A stretch of 64,000 nucleotides of DNA from Actinoplanes ianthinogenes (GCF_018324205.1 NZ_AP023356.1:7255501-7319500), one strand, 5' to 3'. Numbered from the stretch's first letter, positions 28,007 through 35,846 are shown. Notes: generated from the letters alone by a model not told the origin. Numbers and translations: made by a program.

Positions 28007-29692
28007 ATGATTCGTAGACGGCGTCAGGGTAGCGATCGGATCGGCGGGACAGCGCGGGGGAGGCGCTGGACGGCCGGGCAGGTGTCGGCCGCCGGATACG
28101 GGTCGATCATCGGGCTGCTGGCGCTGGGCGGCGCGGCCGCCCACCTGGGCATCGGCGCCGCCCAGGCGCAACGGGCGCAGGACGACCGCGCGTATCAGGT
28201 GCTGGACACGCTGTCGAGTCTGCGGGGCCAGCTCCAGGGCGCGCAGCGCGGGGAGCGCGGTTTCGTGCTGACCGCCGACGAGCACTACCTGGAGCCCTAC
28301 ACGTCGGCGGCGGCTCAGGTGCCGCAGAGCCTGGCGCGGCTGCGTCAGCTGCTCGGTGCCGAGCACCGGCAGATGCTCGACGATCTGGACGTCTCGGCCA
28401 CCGCCACGGTCGACTATCTCGGCCTGGCGGTCACCCAGCTGCGCAACGAGGGCTTCCGGAATGCCCGGCCGGACGTGCTGGGCACGGTCAGCACCGAGAC
28501 GCTGGCTCGTGCCGAGCAGCTCCTCGACGATCTGCGCGACGAGCAGCTGACGGTGCTGCACGTCGGGCAGCAGCACGCGCAGAGCCAGGAGACCCTGGCG
28601 CTCTGGCTGGCCACCGGGGCGCTGGCGGCCGCCGCGACGGTCGCGCTGACCGCCTGGCGGGTCACCCGGTCGGCTGCCTCGTCGGCCGTCGCTGCTTCGG
28701 CCTCGGCTCCCGCTTCGGCTTCAGCTCCTGCTTCGGCCTCGGCCTCGGCTTCGGCTCCTGCTTCGGCCTCGGCCTCGGCTTCGGCTTCGGCTTCGCCCGA
28801 GGCTTCGGCTTCGGCTTCGCCCGAGGCTTCGGCTTCGGCTTCGCCCGAGGCTTCCGCTCCGGCCGAGGAGACCTGGCACACCGCGCTGCGGGTGCTGCTG
28901 GCCGAGGACGACCCGGTCAACCAGAAGGTCGCCCAGTTCATGCTCGGCAAACTCGGCCACCGCGTGGACACCGTCGCCAACGGCCTGGAGGCCGTCCAGG
29001 CGTTGCGGGCCGCCGACTACGACGTGGTGCTGATGGACGTGCAGATGCCGATCCTGGACGGCCTCGAGGCCACCCGCCTGATCCGCTCGGAGTTCCCGGC
29101 CGACCGGCAGCCGCACATCATCGCGATGACCGCCAGCGTGCTCGCCGAGGACCGGACCGCGTGCCGCGCCGCCGGCATGAACGACTACCTGCCCAAGCCG
29201 GTCCGGCTGCCCGAGCTGACCAGCGCGCTGACCCCGCTGCTGGAGCTCGGCCACGACCTGCCCGGCGACGACGGTGACACCGGTGACGCCGGGACCGCGA
29301 CGCCGCTCGGCATCGACCGGGACGCGCAGGTCCGCGGCCGGCTGGCCGACATCAGCGACGGCGAGCCCAGCGGGCCGGAACGGACCCTGCTCGCCCGGCT
29401 GCTGCGCTCGTTCACCAGTGGCACCCCGGCCGGCATCGACCGGCTCGCCGCGCTGATCACCGCCGGCGACGTCCCCGGTGTCCGGAGCCAGGCGCACGCG
29501 CTTACCGGCTCCGCCTCCAACATCGGCGCCGGCCACCTGGCCGACATGTTCGCCGAGGTGGAGGCCGACGCCCGGGCCGGTCGCCTGCCCAAGAGCCCGG
29601 CCACCATGGCGGCCATCCGCAGCGAGTTCGCCGCGATCGTCCCGGTCTGCGAGCGCATCGCCGACGAACTGGCGGTGGCCGCGGCGCACTGA
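28007..29692 (+). CDS. CHASE3-receiver-Hpt membrane protein lacking a kinase domain
   Basis: A 561-residue signalling protein. Residues 31-52 and 197-218 are membrane helices flanking a CHASE3-type extracytoplasmic helical domain (RGERGFVLTADEHYLEPY at 81-98). Residues 222-287 are an Ala-Ser-Pro-Glu low-complexity linker. Residues about 295-412 form a receiver: acidic pair D301/D302, phospho-acceptor D344 in VLMDVQMP, T375, K397. Residues about 455-555 form an Hpt domain with the phospho-His in AHALTGSASNIGA (H497). CHASE3 hybrid kinases normally carry HisKA and HATPase_c between these parts; both are missing and replaced by the repeat linker. It must depend on another kinase or act as a phosphate sink. 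GGGGG lies upstream of the ATG. Confidence 0.85.
   Translation: MIRRRRQGSDRIGGTARGRRWTAGQVSAAGYGSIIGLLALGGAAAHLGIGAAQAQRAQDDRAYQVLDTLSSLRGQLQGAQRGERGFVLTADEHYLEPYTSAAAQVPQSLARLRQLLGAEHRQMLDDLDVSATATVDYLGLAVTQLRNEGFRNARPDVLGTVSTETLARAEQLLDDLRDEQLTVLHVGQQHAQSQETLALWLATGALAAAATVALTAWRVTRSAASSAVAASASAPASASAPASASASASAPASASASASASASPEASASASPEASASASPEASAPAEETWHTALRVLLAEDDPVNQKVAQFMLGKLGHRVDTVANGLEAVQALRAADYDVVLMDVQMPILDGLEATRLIRSEFPADRQPHIIAMTASVLAEDRTACRAAGMNDYLPKPVRLPELTSALTPLLELGHDLPGDDGDTGDAGTATPLGIDRDAQVRGRLADISDGEPSGPERTLLARLLRSFTSGTPAGIDRLAALITAGDVPGVRSQAHALTGSASNIGAGHLADMFAEVEADARAGRLPKSPATMAAIRSEFAAIVPVCERIADELAVAAAH
28670..28867 (+). repeat. Low-complexity Ala-Ser repeat inside the receiver-Hpt gene
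   Basis: A run of GCTTCGGCTTCG-like hexamers with inserted CCTGCT and CCCGAG units encodes ASASAP and ASASPE repeats (residues 222-287). The 24-bp unit encoding ASASASPE occurs about three times nearly unchanged. It sits exactly where the kinase core would be expected. Confidence 0.8.
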
Positions 29693-29706
29693 CCGCCGCC
29701 ACCGCC

Positions 29707-29721
29707 GTCCGCCCGGCGGAC
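29707..29721. terminator. Bidirectional hairpin between convergent genes
   Basis: GTCCGC and GCGGAC pair around CCG in the 39-bp gap between the receiver-Hpt gene and the chitinase gene. A short but GC-rich stem, plausibly a shared terminator. Confidence 0.45.
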
Positions 29722-29731
29722 AGGACGGTGC

Positions 29732-32038
29732 TCAGCGGACCGACGGGAGTCCGGTGTCGAGCGAGGTGATGAGCGTGCCCGACGCGGTGTCACCGGACAT
29801 CTCCCAGATCATGCCGCCGAGCAGGTTCTGCCCCCGGGCCCAGGTGGTCTTCTGCCCGATCGACCAGGTGTCGTCGAAGGTCCACCACTGCCCGCCGTTG
29901 CCGGTGAAGCAGTACGTCGCCACCGACTGGGTGTCGTGGCGCACCGTGCAGCCGGGAACCATGGCCAGCAGGTTGGCGTAGCCGCGGGTGCCGGCCTCCT
30001 CAGCGAACTGCCCGGGCGCCGCGCCGCTCGCGCTCTCCCACTCGCCTGTTCCGGAAGCGCCGGCGGCGACACCCTGCCAGCCGCGGCCGTAGAAGGCGAA
30101 GCCGAGGGTGAGCTGCCGGGGGTTGACGCCGGCATCGGTGTACGTCTTGATCGCGTTCTCGCCGCTGAAGTGGAAGGCGTACGGGTCCTGGGTGTCGGTG
30201 TACAGGTTGCCCTGGTGGCCCGTGCGGTTCGGCTCCCACGAGTTGTCGCTGCCGGCGCCGTGGAAGTCGTAGCCCTGCACGTTCGCGAAGTCCATGTAGT
30301 CGAACACGCTGGGCGTACCGTCGCTCTTGCTGACGTCCCAGCCCGCCGCGATCTTGGCCGGGTCCGCGGGGGTGAACGCCGTGAGCAGGTAACGCTTGCC
30401 GGTGGTCCTGGTCAGCTCGTCCATCTGCTTGCGGAACTCGGCGAACAGGGCGAGGTTGTTCGCCTTGTCCTGGGCGCCCCAGTGGTTGCCGGCGTGCCCC
30501 TCGGCGCCCGGCCACTCCCAGTCGAGGTCGATGCCGTCGAAGATGCCGGCCGCGGTGCCCGGGCCGCCGGCGGTGCCGCTCACCGGCAGGTTTCCCTTGA
30601 GGTACATGTCCAGGCAGGAGCTGACCAGCTTCGCCCGGGACGCCGGTGTCGCCGCCGCGTCGGAGAAGAATTTCGAGTACGTCCAGCCGCCGATCGAGAT
30701 GAGCACCTTCAGATTCGGGTACTTGGCCTTGAGCTTCCTGAGCTGGTTGAAGTTGCCGCGCAGGTTCTCCCAGCCGGTGTCGGCGACCCCGTCGACGGAC
30801 TGCGCGGCGCTGAACGGCCGGCCGTAGTCGGCGTCCGCGTCGCCGGCCCCGGTGCCCTGGTCGGGGTCCTGCGGGTTCTGTGTGGTGCCCTTGGTGACAC
30901 CTTGCAGGCAGGTCAGGTTCGTCGGGTCGAGGTTGGCGAACGCGTAGTTGAGGTGGGTGAGCTTCGCCGCGGAGCCCGAGGTGTCCAGGTTCTTGACGAA
31001 ATACTGCCGTCCGTAGATCCCCCACTGGACGAAGTAGCCGACCTTGGCGTACTTGCCGGCGCCCACCACGTCGTCGGTCGTGACGGTGACCGCGGTGCTC
31101 GCGGCGGAGGCGTTGTCGTAGGTGTCCCGGGCCCGCACCGTGAACGTGTACGTCGTCAGGGGAGTGAGCCCGTCCACGGTGGCCGTGGTGCCGGTCGTGG
31201 TGGTGGCGAGCTGGTCGCCGCGGTAGATGTCGTAGCCGGCGATGCCGCTCGGGTCGGTCACCGCGGTCCAGGCCAGCGTGGCGCTGGTGGCCGTCTTGCC
31301 GGTGGCGCGCGGGCTGCCCGGCGCGGGCGGTGGTGTCGTGTCGTCGGCCGGGTTGAGCGTGGTGACCGAGACCGGGGCGCTGACCGCGGACAGGTTGCCG
31401 CGGGTGTCCCTGGCCCGGACGGCGAAGGTGTACGCGGTGTTCGGGGTCAGGCCGCCGACGGTGGCGGTGGTGCCCGTGACACCGGCGACGACGGTGCCGC
31501 CGCGCAGGACGTCGTAGCCCGCGACGGGGAAGTCGGTGGCGGTGGCCGCGGTCCACGTGAGCGAGGCCGTCTTGGTCGTCCTGCCGGTGACCGCCAGGCC
31601 GGTCGGCGTGCCCGGCGCCCGGTCCGCGCTGCCGTCACACTTGTTGCCGTTGATCCGGCAGTTCAGCGGCGGGGCGGACGAGCCGGTGGCGATGAACCAG
31701 AAGCTGTACGGCTCGGTCGTGGCGCCCGCGGCGACGGTGCCGTTGTAATGGGCGTTGACCACGGTGACGTGGCTGCCGTTCCGCGTCACCGTGCCGTTGT
31801 AGCTGTTGGACATGCTGACGCCCGCGGGCAGGTCGAAGTCGATCGTCCAGCCGGTGATCGCGCTCGTCGTCGGGTTGCTGATGATGTATTTGTCCTGGTA
31901 CCAGGAGCCGTTGTCGGCGGACGAGAAGCTCGCGGTGAGGCCGCTCGCGGCGACGGCGGGGCTCGGCGCGGCGACGATCGCCGCGAGGAGCGCCAGTGCC
32001 GCCGCGGCAGCTGTCGTTGGCCGGGTCCGTCTTCGCAT
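29732..32038 (-). CDS. Secreted chitinase, CBM2-FN3-FN3-GH18
   Basis: A 768-residue exported chitinase hydrolyses beta-1,4 N-acetylglucosamine polymers. Order: signal peptide (1-31), CBM2 (about 32-135, with exposed Trp residues in GSWYQDKY, GWTIDFDL and FWFIATG, and a disulfide pair), two fibronectin type III domains (about 141-228 and 238-322), Pro-rich joints, then a GH18 barrel (about 330-765). The catalytic motif is DGIDLDWEW with acid E508 and substrate-assist D504/D506; SIGGW and GYDFHG are also diagnostic. AGGAGG lies five bases before the ATG. An inverted repeat at 32052-32066 sits in the short leader. The divergent AraC-type gene 91 bp away is a likely regulator. Confidence 0.93.
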   Translation of the reverse strand: MRRRTRPTTAAAAALALLAAIVAAPSPAVAASGLTASFSSADNGSWYQDKYIISNPTTSAITGWTIDFDLPAGVSMSNSYNGTVTRNGSHVTVVNAHYNGTVAAGATTEPYSFWFIATGSSAPPLNCRINGNKCDGSADRAPGTPTGLAVTGRTTKTASLTWTAATATDFPVAGYDVLRGGTVVAGVTGTTATVGGLTPNTAYTFAVRARDTRGNLSAVSAPVSVTTLNPADDTTPPPAPGSPRATGKTATSATLAWTAVTDPSGIAGYDIYRGDQLATTTTGTTATVDGLTPLTTYTFTVRARDTYDNASAASTAVTVTTDDVVGAGKYAKVGYFVQWGIYGRQYFVKNLDTSGSAAKLTHLNYAFANLDPTNLTCLQGVTKGTTQNPQDPDQGTGAGDADADYGRPFSAAQSVDGVADTGWENLRGNFNQLRKLKAKYPNLKVLISIGGWTYSKFFSDAAATPASRAKLVSSCLDMYLKGNLPVSGTAGGPGTAAGIFDGIDLDWEWPGAEGHAGNHWGAQDKANNLALFAEFRKQMDELTRTTGKRYLLTAFTPADPAKIAAGWDVSKSDGTPSVFDYMDFANVQGYDFHGAGSDNSWEPNRTGHQGNLYTDTQDPYAFHFSGENAIKTYTDAGVNPRQLTLGFAFYGRGWQGVAAGASGTGEWESASGAAPGQFAEEAGTRGYANLLAMVPGCTVRHDTQSVATYCFTGNGGQWWTFDDTWSIGQKTTWARGQNLLGGMIWEMSGDTASGTLITSLDTGLPSVR

Positions 32039-32046
32039 CAGAACCT

Positions 32047-32069
32047 CCTATTAGGAAACTTTCCTATTA
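32047..32069. promoter_or_regulatory. Inverted and direct repeats in the chitinase leader
   Basis: TAGGAAA and TTTCCTA pair perfectly around C (32052-32066), and CCTATTA occurs twice (32047-32053 and 32063-32069). The element is AT-rich against its surroundings, lies nine bases before the chitinase ATG and touches its ribosome-binding site. A bound protein could block initiation. It may also serve the divergent AraC gene. Confidence 0.6.
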
Positions 32070-32129
32070 ACATTCATAGTCGAATGTCGATGCGTCAAGG
32101 GCCTGGTTCGGATTCGTGAGGAGCGCGGC

Positions 32130-32990
32130 GTGGATCTGCCCCGTCATGACCTGGAGGTTCCCCGGCCGGACAGCTTCCCGTTCGCGATGGGGACGTTCGA
32201 CCGGATCGGCGCGCTCGCCCGCGCCGAGTTCGCCCACCGTCACACCTTTTACGAGATCGACCTCGTCACCGGCGGGCGCGGCAGTCACGTCGTCGACCTC
32301 GACGAGCGCCCGCTGCGCCCGCCGCAGCTCTGCCTGATCGCTCCCGGGCAGGTCCACCGCTGGCGCCAGCTGGCCCCGGTGCAGGGTCACGTCATCCTGT
32401 TCACCGACGACTTCCTGCTGGCGTACCCCGGCGACCGCGCCGCGCTGCACTCACTGGCCCGGCGGCGTCCGCGTCGGCTCGACGCCACCGGCGCCGGGCG
32501 GATCCGGGCGCTCGTCGCGAGCATGGAGAGCGAGTACCGGCGCCGCGATCCCGGGTTCACGACCGTTCTCCAGGCCTACCTGCACGTGCTCGTCGTCGAG
32601 ATCGGACGGCTGCAGCGCGAGCGGCCGGCCGCCGGATCCGATCCGGTGGGCGCCGTGGTGCTCCGGTTCCAGGAGTTGGTCGCCGACGAGGCGTTCGGCG
32701 AGTGGGCGGTGGCCGCCTACGCCGCCCGGCTCGGTGTCTCCGCGAGCACCCTGAACGAGGCGGTCCGGCGGGCGCTCGGGTGGTCGCCCGGTCAGGTCAT
32801 CCGGCACCGGCGCGTGCTGGAGGCCAAGCGACTGCTGGCCGCGACGGAACTCTCGGTCGCCCAGGTCGCGCGGCGGATCGGCTTCGCCGACGCGGCGTAC
32901 TTCTGCCGCTACTTCCGCCGCGAGGTGGGTGTCACCCCGGGCGGTTTCCGCGACAGCCGCCGTGGAATTCACCACGATCCCGGCGGTTAG
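32130..32990 (+). CDS. AraC-family transcriptional regulator
   Basis: A 286-residue regulator. The N-terminal cupin (about residues 20-95: HRHTFYEIDLVTGGRGSHVVD, LCLIAPGQVHRW) senses a small ligand, and the C-terminal double helix-turn-helix (about 185-280: YAARLGVSASTLNEAVRRALGWSPGQVIRHRRVLEAKRLL and VAQVARRIGFADAAYFCRYFRREVGVTPGGFR) binds DNA. The GTG at 32130 has GAGGAG seven bases upstream. It is divergent from the chitinase gene and directly upstream of the intradiol dioxygenase gene, so chitin or aromatic products are candidate effectors. Confidence 0.9.
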   Translation: MDLPRHDLEVPRPDSFPFAMGTFDRIGALARAEFAHRHTFYEIDLVTGGRGSHVVDLDERPLRPPQLCLIAPGQVHRWRQLAPVQGHVILFTDDFLLAYPGDRAALHSLARRRPRRLDATGAGRIRALVASMESEYRRRDPGFTTVLQAYLHVLVVEIGRLQRERPAAGSDPVGAVVLRFQELVADEAFGEWAVAAYAARLGVSASTLNEAVRRALGWSPGQVIRHRRVLEAKRLLAATELSVAQVARRIGFADAAYFCRYFRREVGVTPGGFRDSRRGIHHDPGG

Positions 32991-33070
32991 TCCATCGCTT
33001 CCCATCTATGGAATTCATAGTGTCGGGGCTGTCCGTGAGCGCCCCTGGGCGCGGAGAAAGGAGAGCCGAG

Positions 33071-33865
33071 ATGGCAGACGAGCCGAACGGCGGGGTCACC
33101 CGGAAGAGCCTGCTCAAGGCCGCGGCGATAGCGGTACCGGTGCCGTTGCTGCTGGGCGCCGTCGCGCGGGCCCAGGCGGCCTCGCTCGAGCCGACGCCGC
33201 TGTGCGACGACGGCGACGACGACACGCCGCCGCAGATCGAGGGGCCGTACTTCAAGCCCTCCTCGCCGCAGCGGACGTCGCTGCTGGACCCGGGCATGCC
33301 GGGCACCCGCCTCACCGTCAGCGGGTACGTCTTCGGCACCGGCTGCCAGCCGCTGACCGGCGTGCTGCTGGACTTCTGGCAGGCCGACAACAGCGGCGCG
33401 TACGACATGAGCGGCTACAAGCTGCGCGGCCACCAGTACACCGGCGCGGGCGGGGCCTTCACGCTGACCACCGTCGTGCCGGGGCTGTATCCCGGGCGTA
33501 CCCGGCACATCCACGTCAAGGCGCAGGCGCCGAACCGTCCCGTTCTCACCACCCAGCTGTACTTCCCGGGGGAGCCACGCAACAGCACGGACTCGCTCTA
33601 CGACGCGCGCCTGCTGATGAACGTGCGGTCCGGGTCCGGCGGCCGGGAGGCGTCGTTCGACTTCGTCCTCGACGTGCCGGCCGGCCCGGGCACGCCGCCG
33701 ACGAGCCGGCCGCCGGCGCCGGGTGGCACCTGGGCGCCGAACACGGCGTACCCGGCCGGCGCGCAGGTCACCTACGGTGGCGTCACCTACCGCTGCCTGC
33801 AGGGCCACACCTCGATGGCGGGCTGGGAGCCGCCGAACGTGCCCGCTCTCTGGCAGCGCGTCTGA
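33071..33865 (+). CDS. Secreted intradiol ring-cleavage dioxygenase with C-terminal CBM5/12
   Basis: A 264-residue exported enzyme. The N-terminus has a TRKSLLKAAAIAVPVPLLLG signal of Tat-like shape. The catalytic domain (about 45-205) keeps all four Fe(III) ligands of catechol intradiol dioxygenases: Tyr 111 (ADNSGAY), Tyr 140 (GLYPGRTR), His 146 and His 148 (RHIHVK). After a Pro-rich linker, residues about 218-264 form a CBM5/12 chitin-binding module (AYPAGAQVTYGGVTYRCLQGHTS...GWEPP). A secreted enzyme of the same design in Streptomyces sp. SirexAA-E (SACTE_2871) cleaves catechols and binds lignin. AAAGGAG precedes the ATG. It should open catechol-type rings at polymer surfaces. Confidence 0.88.
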   Translation: MADEPNGGVTRKSLLKAAAIAVPVPLLLGAVARAQAASLEPTPLCDDGDDDTPPQIEGPYFKPSSPQRTSLLDPGMPGTRLTVSGYVFGTGCQPLTGVLLDFWQADNSGAYDMSGYKLRGHQYTGAGGAFTLTTVVPGLYPGRTRHIHVKAQAPNRPVLTTQLYFPGEPRNSTDSLYDARLLMNVRSGSGGREASFDFVLDVPAGPGTPPTSRPPAPGGTWAPNTAYPAGAQVTYGGVTYRCLQGHTSMAGWEPPNVPALWQRV

Positions 33866-33873
33866 CACCTGAC

Positions 33874-33889
33874 TTGACCGTTCGGTCAA
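33874..33889. promoter_or_regulatory. TetR-type operator O1
   Basis: TTGACCGTTCGGTCAA has 7-bp inverted arms. It is the first of three near-identical sites and lies 46 bp before the TetR ATG, overlapping the likely promoter. Confidence 0.75.
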
Positions 33890-33902
33890 TCGACTCTTAG
33901 AT

Positions 33903-33918
33903 TTGACCGAACAGTCAA
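33903..33918. promoter_or_regulatory. TetR-type operator O2
   Basis: TTGACCGAACAGTCAA matches O1 with one arm mismatch. Its left edge is 29 bp from that of O1, close to three helical turns, so two dimers could bind the same DNA face and repress the regulator gene. Confidence 0.75.
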
Positions 33919-33935
33919 GAAGTGGGGAGTGCGAG

Positions 33936-34529
33936 ATGGCGCGGGACACCCGGGAGCGCATCGTCGCGGTGGCGCGGGATCTCGTCCATGGCGCTTCCCT
34001 CGCCGAGGTGAGCACCGAGGACGTCTGCAAGGCGGCCGGGGTGCACAAGGGCAGCCTCTACCACTTCTTCCCCTCCAAGGAGGCGCTGGGCGGGGCGGTC
34101 CTGGAGCACAACTGGGACATGATGCACGCGGTGCTCGAGGAGGCCTTCGCTGCCGACGTTCCACCGCTGGAGCGCATCGACCGGTTCGTCGACAGTTTCG
34201 CCCGGATGCTCTCGGCGATGCGCGAGCGGTTCGGCGCCACGCCGGGCTGTCCGCTCGGTGGCCTGGCCTCCGAGGTGGCCGGTCACGGCGAGGAGGGGCG
34301 GGTCCGGGCCGGCCGGGTGCTGTCCGGCTGGATGGGTTATTTCGCTGCGGCCGTGAGCGAGGCGCGGGGGCGCGGTGACGTGCCGGCCGACACCGATCCC
34401 CGCGCTGCCGCGACCCGGATCCTGGCTCTGACGCAGGGCTTGACGATGCTCGCCAAGGCGCAGGACGACCCGGGCCTCGTGCTGCTGGCCAAGGCCGACA
34501 TCCGGCTGCTGCTGCGGGCGCCGCGCTGA
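33936..34529 (+). CDS. TetR-family repressor
   Basis: A 197-residue regulator. The N-terminal helix-turn-helix (about residues 5-50: RERIVAVARDLVHGASLAEVSTEDVCKAAGVHKGSLYHFFPSKEAL) is canonical, with KGSLYHFF as the recognition helix. The C-terminal ligand domain (GCPLGGLASEVAG, then a helix with LTQGLTMLAKAQ) resembles the TetR_C group found with quinone- or electrophile-responsive members such as YxaF/LmrA. The start at 33936 has GGGGAG about six bases upstream. Two operators lie in its own promoter and a third precedes the next genes, so it should autoregulate and control the downstream unit. Confidence 0.9.
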   Translation: MARDTRERIVAVARDLVHGASLAEVSTEDVCKAAGVHKGSLYHFFPSKEALGGAVLEHNWDMMHAVLEEAFAADVPPLERIDRFVDSFARMLSAMRERFGATPGCPLGGLASEVAGHGEEGRVRAGRVLSGWMGYFAAAVSEARGRGDVPADTDPRAAATRILALTQGLTMLAKAQDDPGLVLLAKADIRLLLRAPR

Positions 34530-34569
34530 GCATCGCTCGGTCCGCGCCCGCTCTTCGCTGCCCGCCTAG

Positions 34570-34585
34570 TTGACCGATCAGTCAA
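34570..34585. promoter_or_regulatory. TetR-type operator O3
   Basis: TTGACCGATCAGTCAA repeats the O1/O2 pattern 18 bp before the short leader ORF and 101 bp before the metallo-hydrolase start. It places these under control of the adjacent TetR protein. Confidence 0.75.
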
Positions 34586-34603
34586 ATGACAAAGGAGTTT
34601 GCC

Positions 34604-34690
34604 ATGCCCACCACGATCACCAGCGCGGTGCCGTGCCCCTGGGGCCGGCCACGAAGCGCGTCCGCGGCGGTCGCCGGGGTGACGCGATGA
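34604..34690 (+). CDS. 28-residue leader ORF coupled to the metallo-hydrolase
   Basis: An ATG with an excellent AAAGGAG ribosome-binding site (about seven bases upstream) opens a 28-codon frame (MPTTITSAVPCPWGRPRSAS...). Its TGA overlaps the ATG of the next gene (ATGA). The peptide matches no family I know. Because the metallo-hydrolase lacks its own good ribosome-binding site, this small frame probably loads ribosomes for it. It may be the truncated start of a former gene, or a real leader peptide. Confidence 0.5.
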   Translation: MPTTITSAVPCPWGRPRSASAAVAGVTR

Positions 34691-35463
34691 CGGCGGGTCC
34701 CGGCCGGGTCAGCGTCCGTGCCATTCCGGTCGCGGGGCGCCACTCCATCAACGCCTACCTGCTGGTCGGCCGCCGGCCGATCCTGGTCGACGCCGGGATC
34801 CCCGGCAGCGGCCGCCGGATCCTCGACGGCATCGCCGGCCACGGCATCGACCCGGCCGATCTGGCGCTGATCGTGCTCACCCACGCGCACATCGACCACT
34901 TCGGCGCCGCGGCACAGATAAGGCAGCTCACCGGCGCGCCGATCGCCGCACACCGCGCCGACCTGCAACCGTACCGAGCCGGCCGGGTCCGCGAGCCCTA
35001 CCTGCCGACCGGCCCGTTCGGTGCGCTGCTGAGCCGGCTGCCCGCCCTGCACCACACCACCCAGCCGGTCGAACCGGACCTGGTGCTGGACGGCCCGCAG
35101 CGGCTCGACGACCTCGGCGTCGCCGCCCGGATCGTGCCGACCCCCGGGCACACCGCGGGGTCGGTGTCGGTGCTGACCGACGACGGCGACCTGGTGGCCG
35201 GTGACCTGATCGCCACCTCGTTCCTGGGCTCGATCACCGGGCGCCCGGCCAACCCGCCGTTCCACGACGACCGGCTCGCCAACCTCGCCAGTCTGCGCGC
35301 GATGCTCGCCCTCTCGCCGGTGTCGCTGCACGCCGGTCACGGCGGGCGGCTCGATCCCGGACGGGTCGCCCGGTGGGCCGACCGGGAACAGCGGCGCCTC
35401 GACCGCCTCGCCGCCCGGGGCCGCATCCGCCGTCGCGCCGAGGTGAGCGACGCGGCACGCTGA
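34687..35463 (+). CDS. Metallo-beta-lactamase-fold hydrolase
   Basis: A 258-residue MBL-fold protein with the dinuclear zinc motif THAHIDH (H-x-H-x-D-H) near residue 75, a third His in TPGHTAGS, an Asp in LVAGDLI, and a final His in LHAGHGG. These are glyoxalase-II-like hydrolases acting on thioesters, lactones or phosphodiesters. The start at 34687 is supported by coupling with the upstream 28-codon frame; the frame extending to 34570 would begin inside the operator. The protein's SRLPALHH insertion and basic C-terminal tail are not informative. Regulation by the TetR protein is likely from operator O3. Confidence 0.85.
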   Translation: MTAGPGRVSVRAIPVAGRHSINAYLLVGRRPILVDAGIPGSGRRILDGIAGHGIDPADLALIVLTHAHIDHFGAAAQIRQLTGAPIAAHRADLQPYRAGRVREPYLPTGPFGALLSRLPALHHTTQPVEPDLVLDGPQRLDDLGVAARIVPTPGHTAGSVSVLTDDGDLVAGDLIATSFLGSITGRPANPPFHDDRLANLASLRAMLALSPVSLHAGHGGRLDPGRVARWADREQRRLDRLAARGRIRRRAEVSDAAR

Positions 35464-35478
35464 CGGACAAGGCGCGCC

Positions 35479-35783
35479 TTACCGGGGCTGACCTCCTTCA
35501 TTCTGCTCGAACAGGTCTCGGGTACGGCGCAGAAGCGCCTCCCTCACGCGGTCCGGTGACAGGACCCGGAGCGTCGTCCCCAGGCCGAGGAGGTAGGTGG
35601 CCAGCCTGTCGGCGTCGTTGCCGCCGATCTCGACGATGGTGGCGTCGGGGCCGTCCGGGCGATGTCGCGCCGGACCGTGCGGCCGGTGATCGCCATCCGC
35701 TCGGCCAGCTCGCGGCTGGTCCACGTCGATCGCGTGGACAGCAACGACACCAGTTGCAGCAGGCGGGCGGAGGCGCTGATCAC
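35479..35783 (-). pseudogene. Remnant of a YafY/WYL-family transcriptional regulator
   Basis: The frame from GTG 35783 encodes a clear HTH_11 start (MISASARLLQLVSLLSTRST, then ELAERMAITGRTVRRDIAR). At about 35645 similarity moves to another frame, which reads VEIGGNDADRLATYLLGLG and RVLSPDRVREALLRRTRDLFEQN, the last 60 residues of WYL regulators. The central domain of about 200 residues is missing. A single internal deletion with loss of frame explains this. The peptide made from the intact start would be about 79 residues and might still bind DNA. Confidence 0.75.
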
Positions 35784-35805
35784 ATCCCGAAGTCTCCCCG
35801 ATGAT

Positions 35806-35824
35806 CAGGACCGGAACTGTCCTG
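35806..35824. promoter_or_regulatory. Inverted repeat between the WYL relic and the VOC gene
   Basis: CAGGAC and GTCCTG flank CGGAACT, ending nine bases before the -10 of the VOC gene. It is probably the former operator of the now broken WYL regulator. Confidence 0.55.
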
Positions 35825-35833
35825 GTCCCGTCC

Positions 35834-35839
35834 TAGCGT
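35834..35839 (+). promoter_or_regulatory. -10 element of the VOC gene, leaderless type
   Basis: TAGCGT ends seven bases before the ATG at 35847, the same sequence and geometry as the S15 peptidase promoter. No good -35 was found, as expected for a regulator-dependent promoter. Confidence 0.5.
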
Positions 35840-35846
35840 CGTGCCC

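Noticed and set aside
28670..28867. Ala-Ser repeat considered as an assembly artefact
   Set aside because: The frame is kept through the repeat and both flanking domains are intact, so a real linker is more likely; long reads would settle it.
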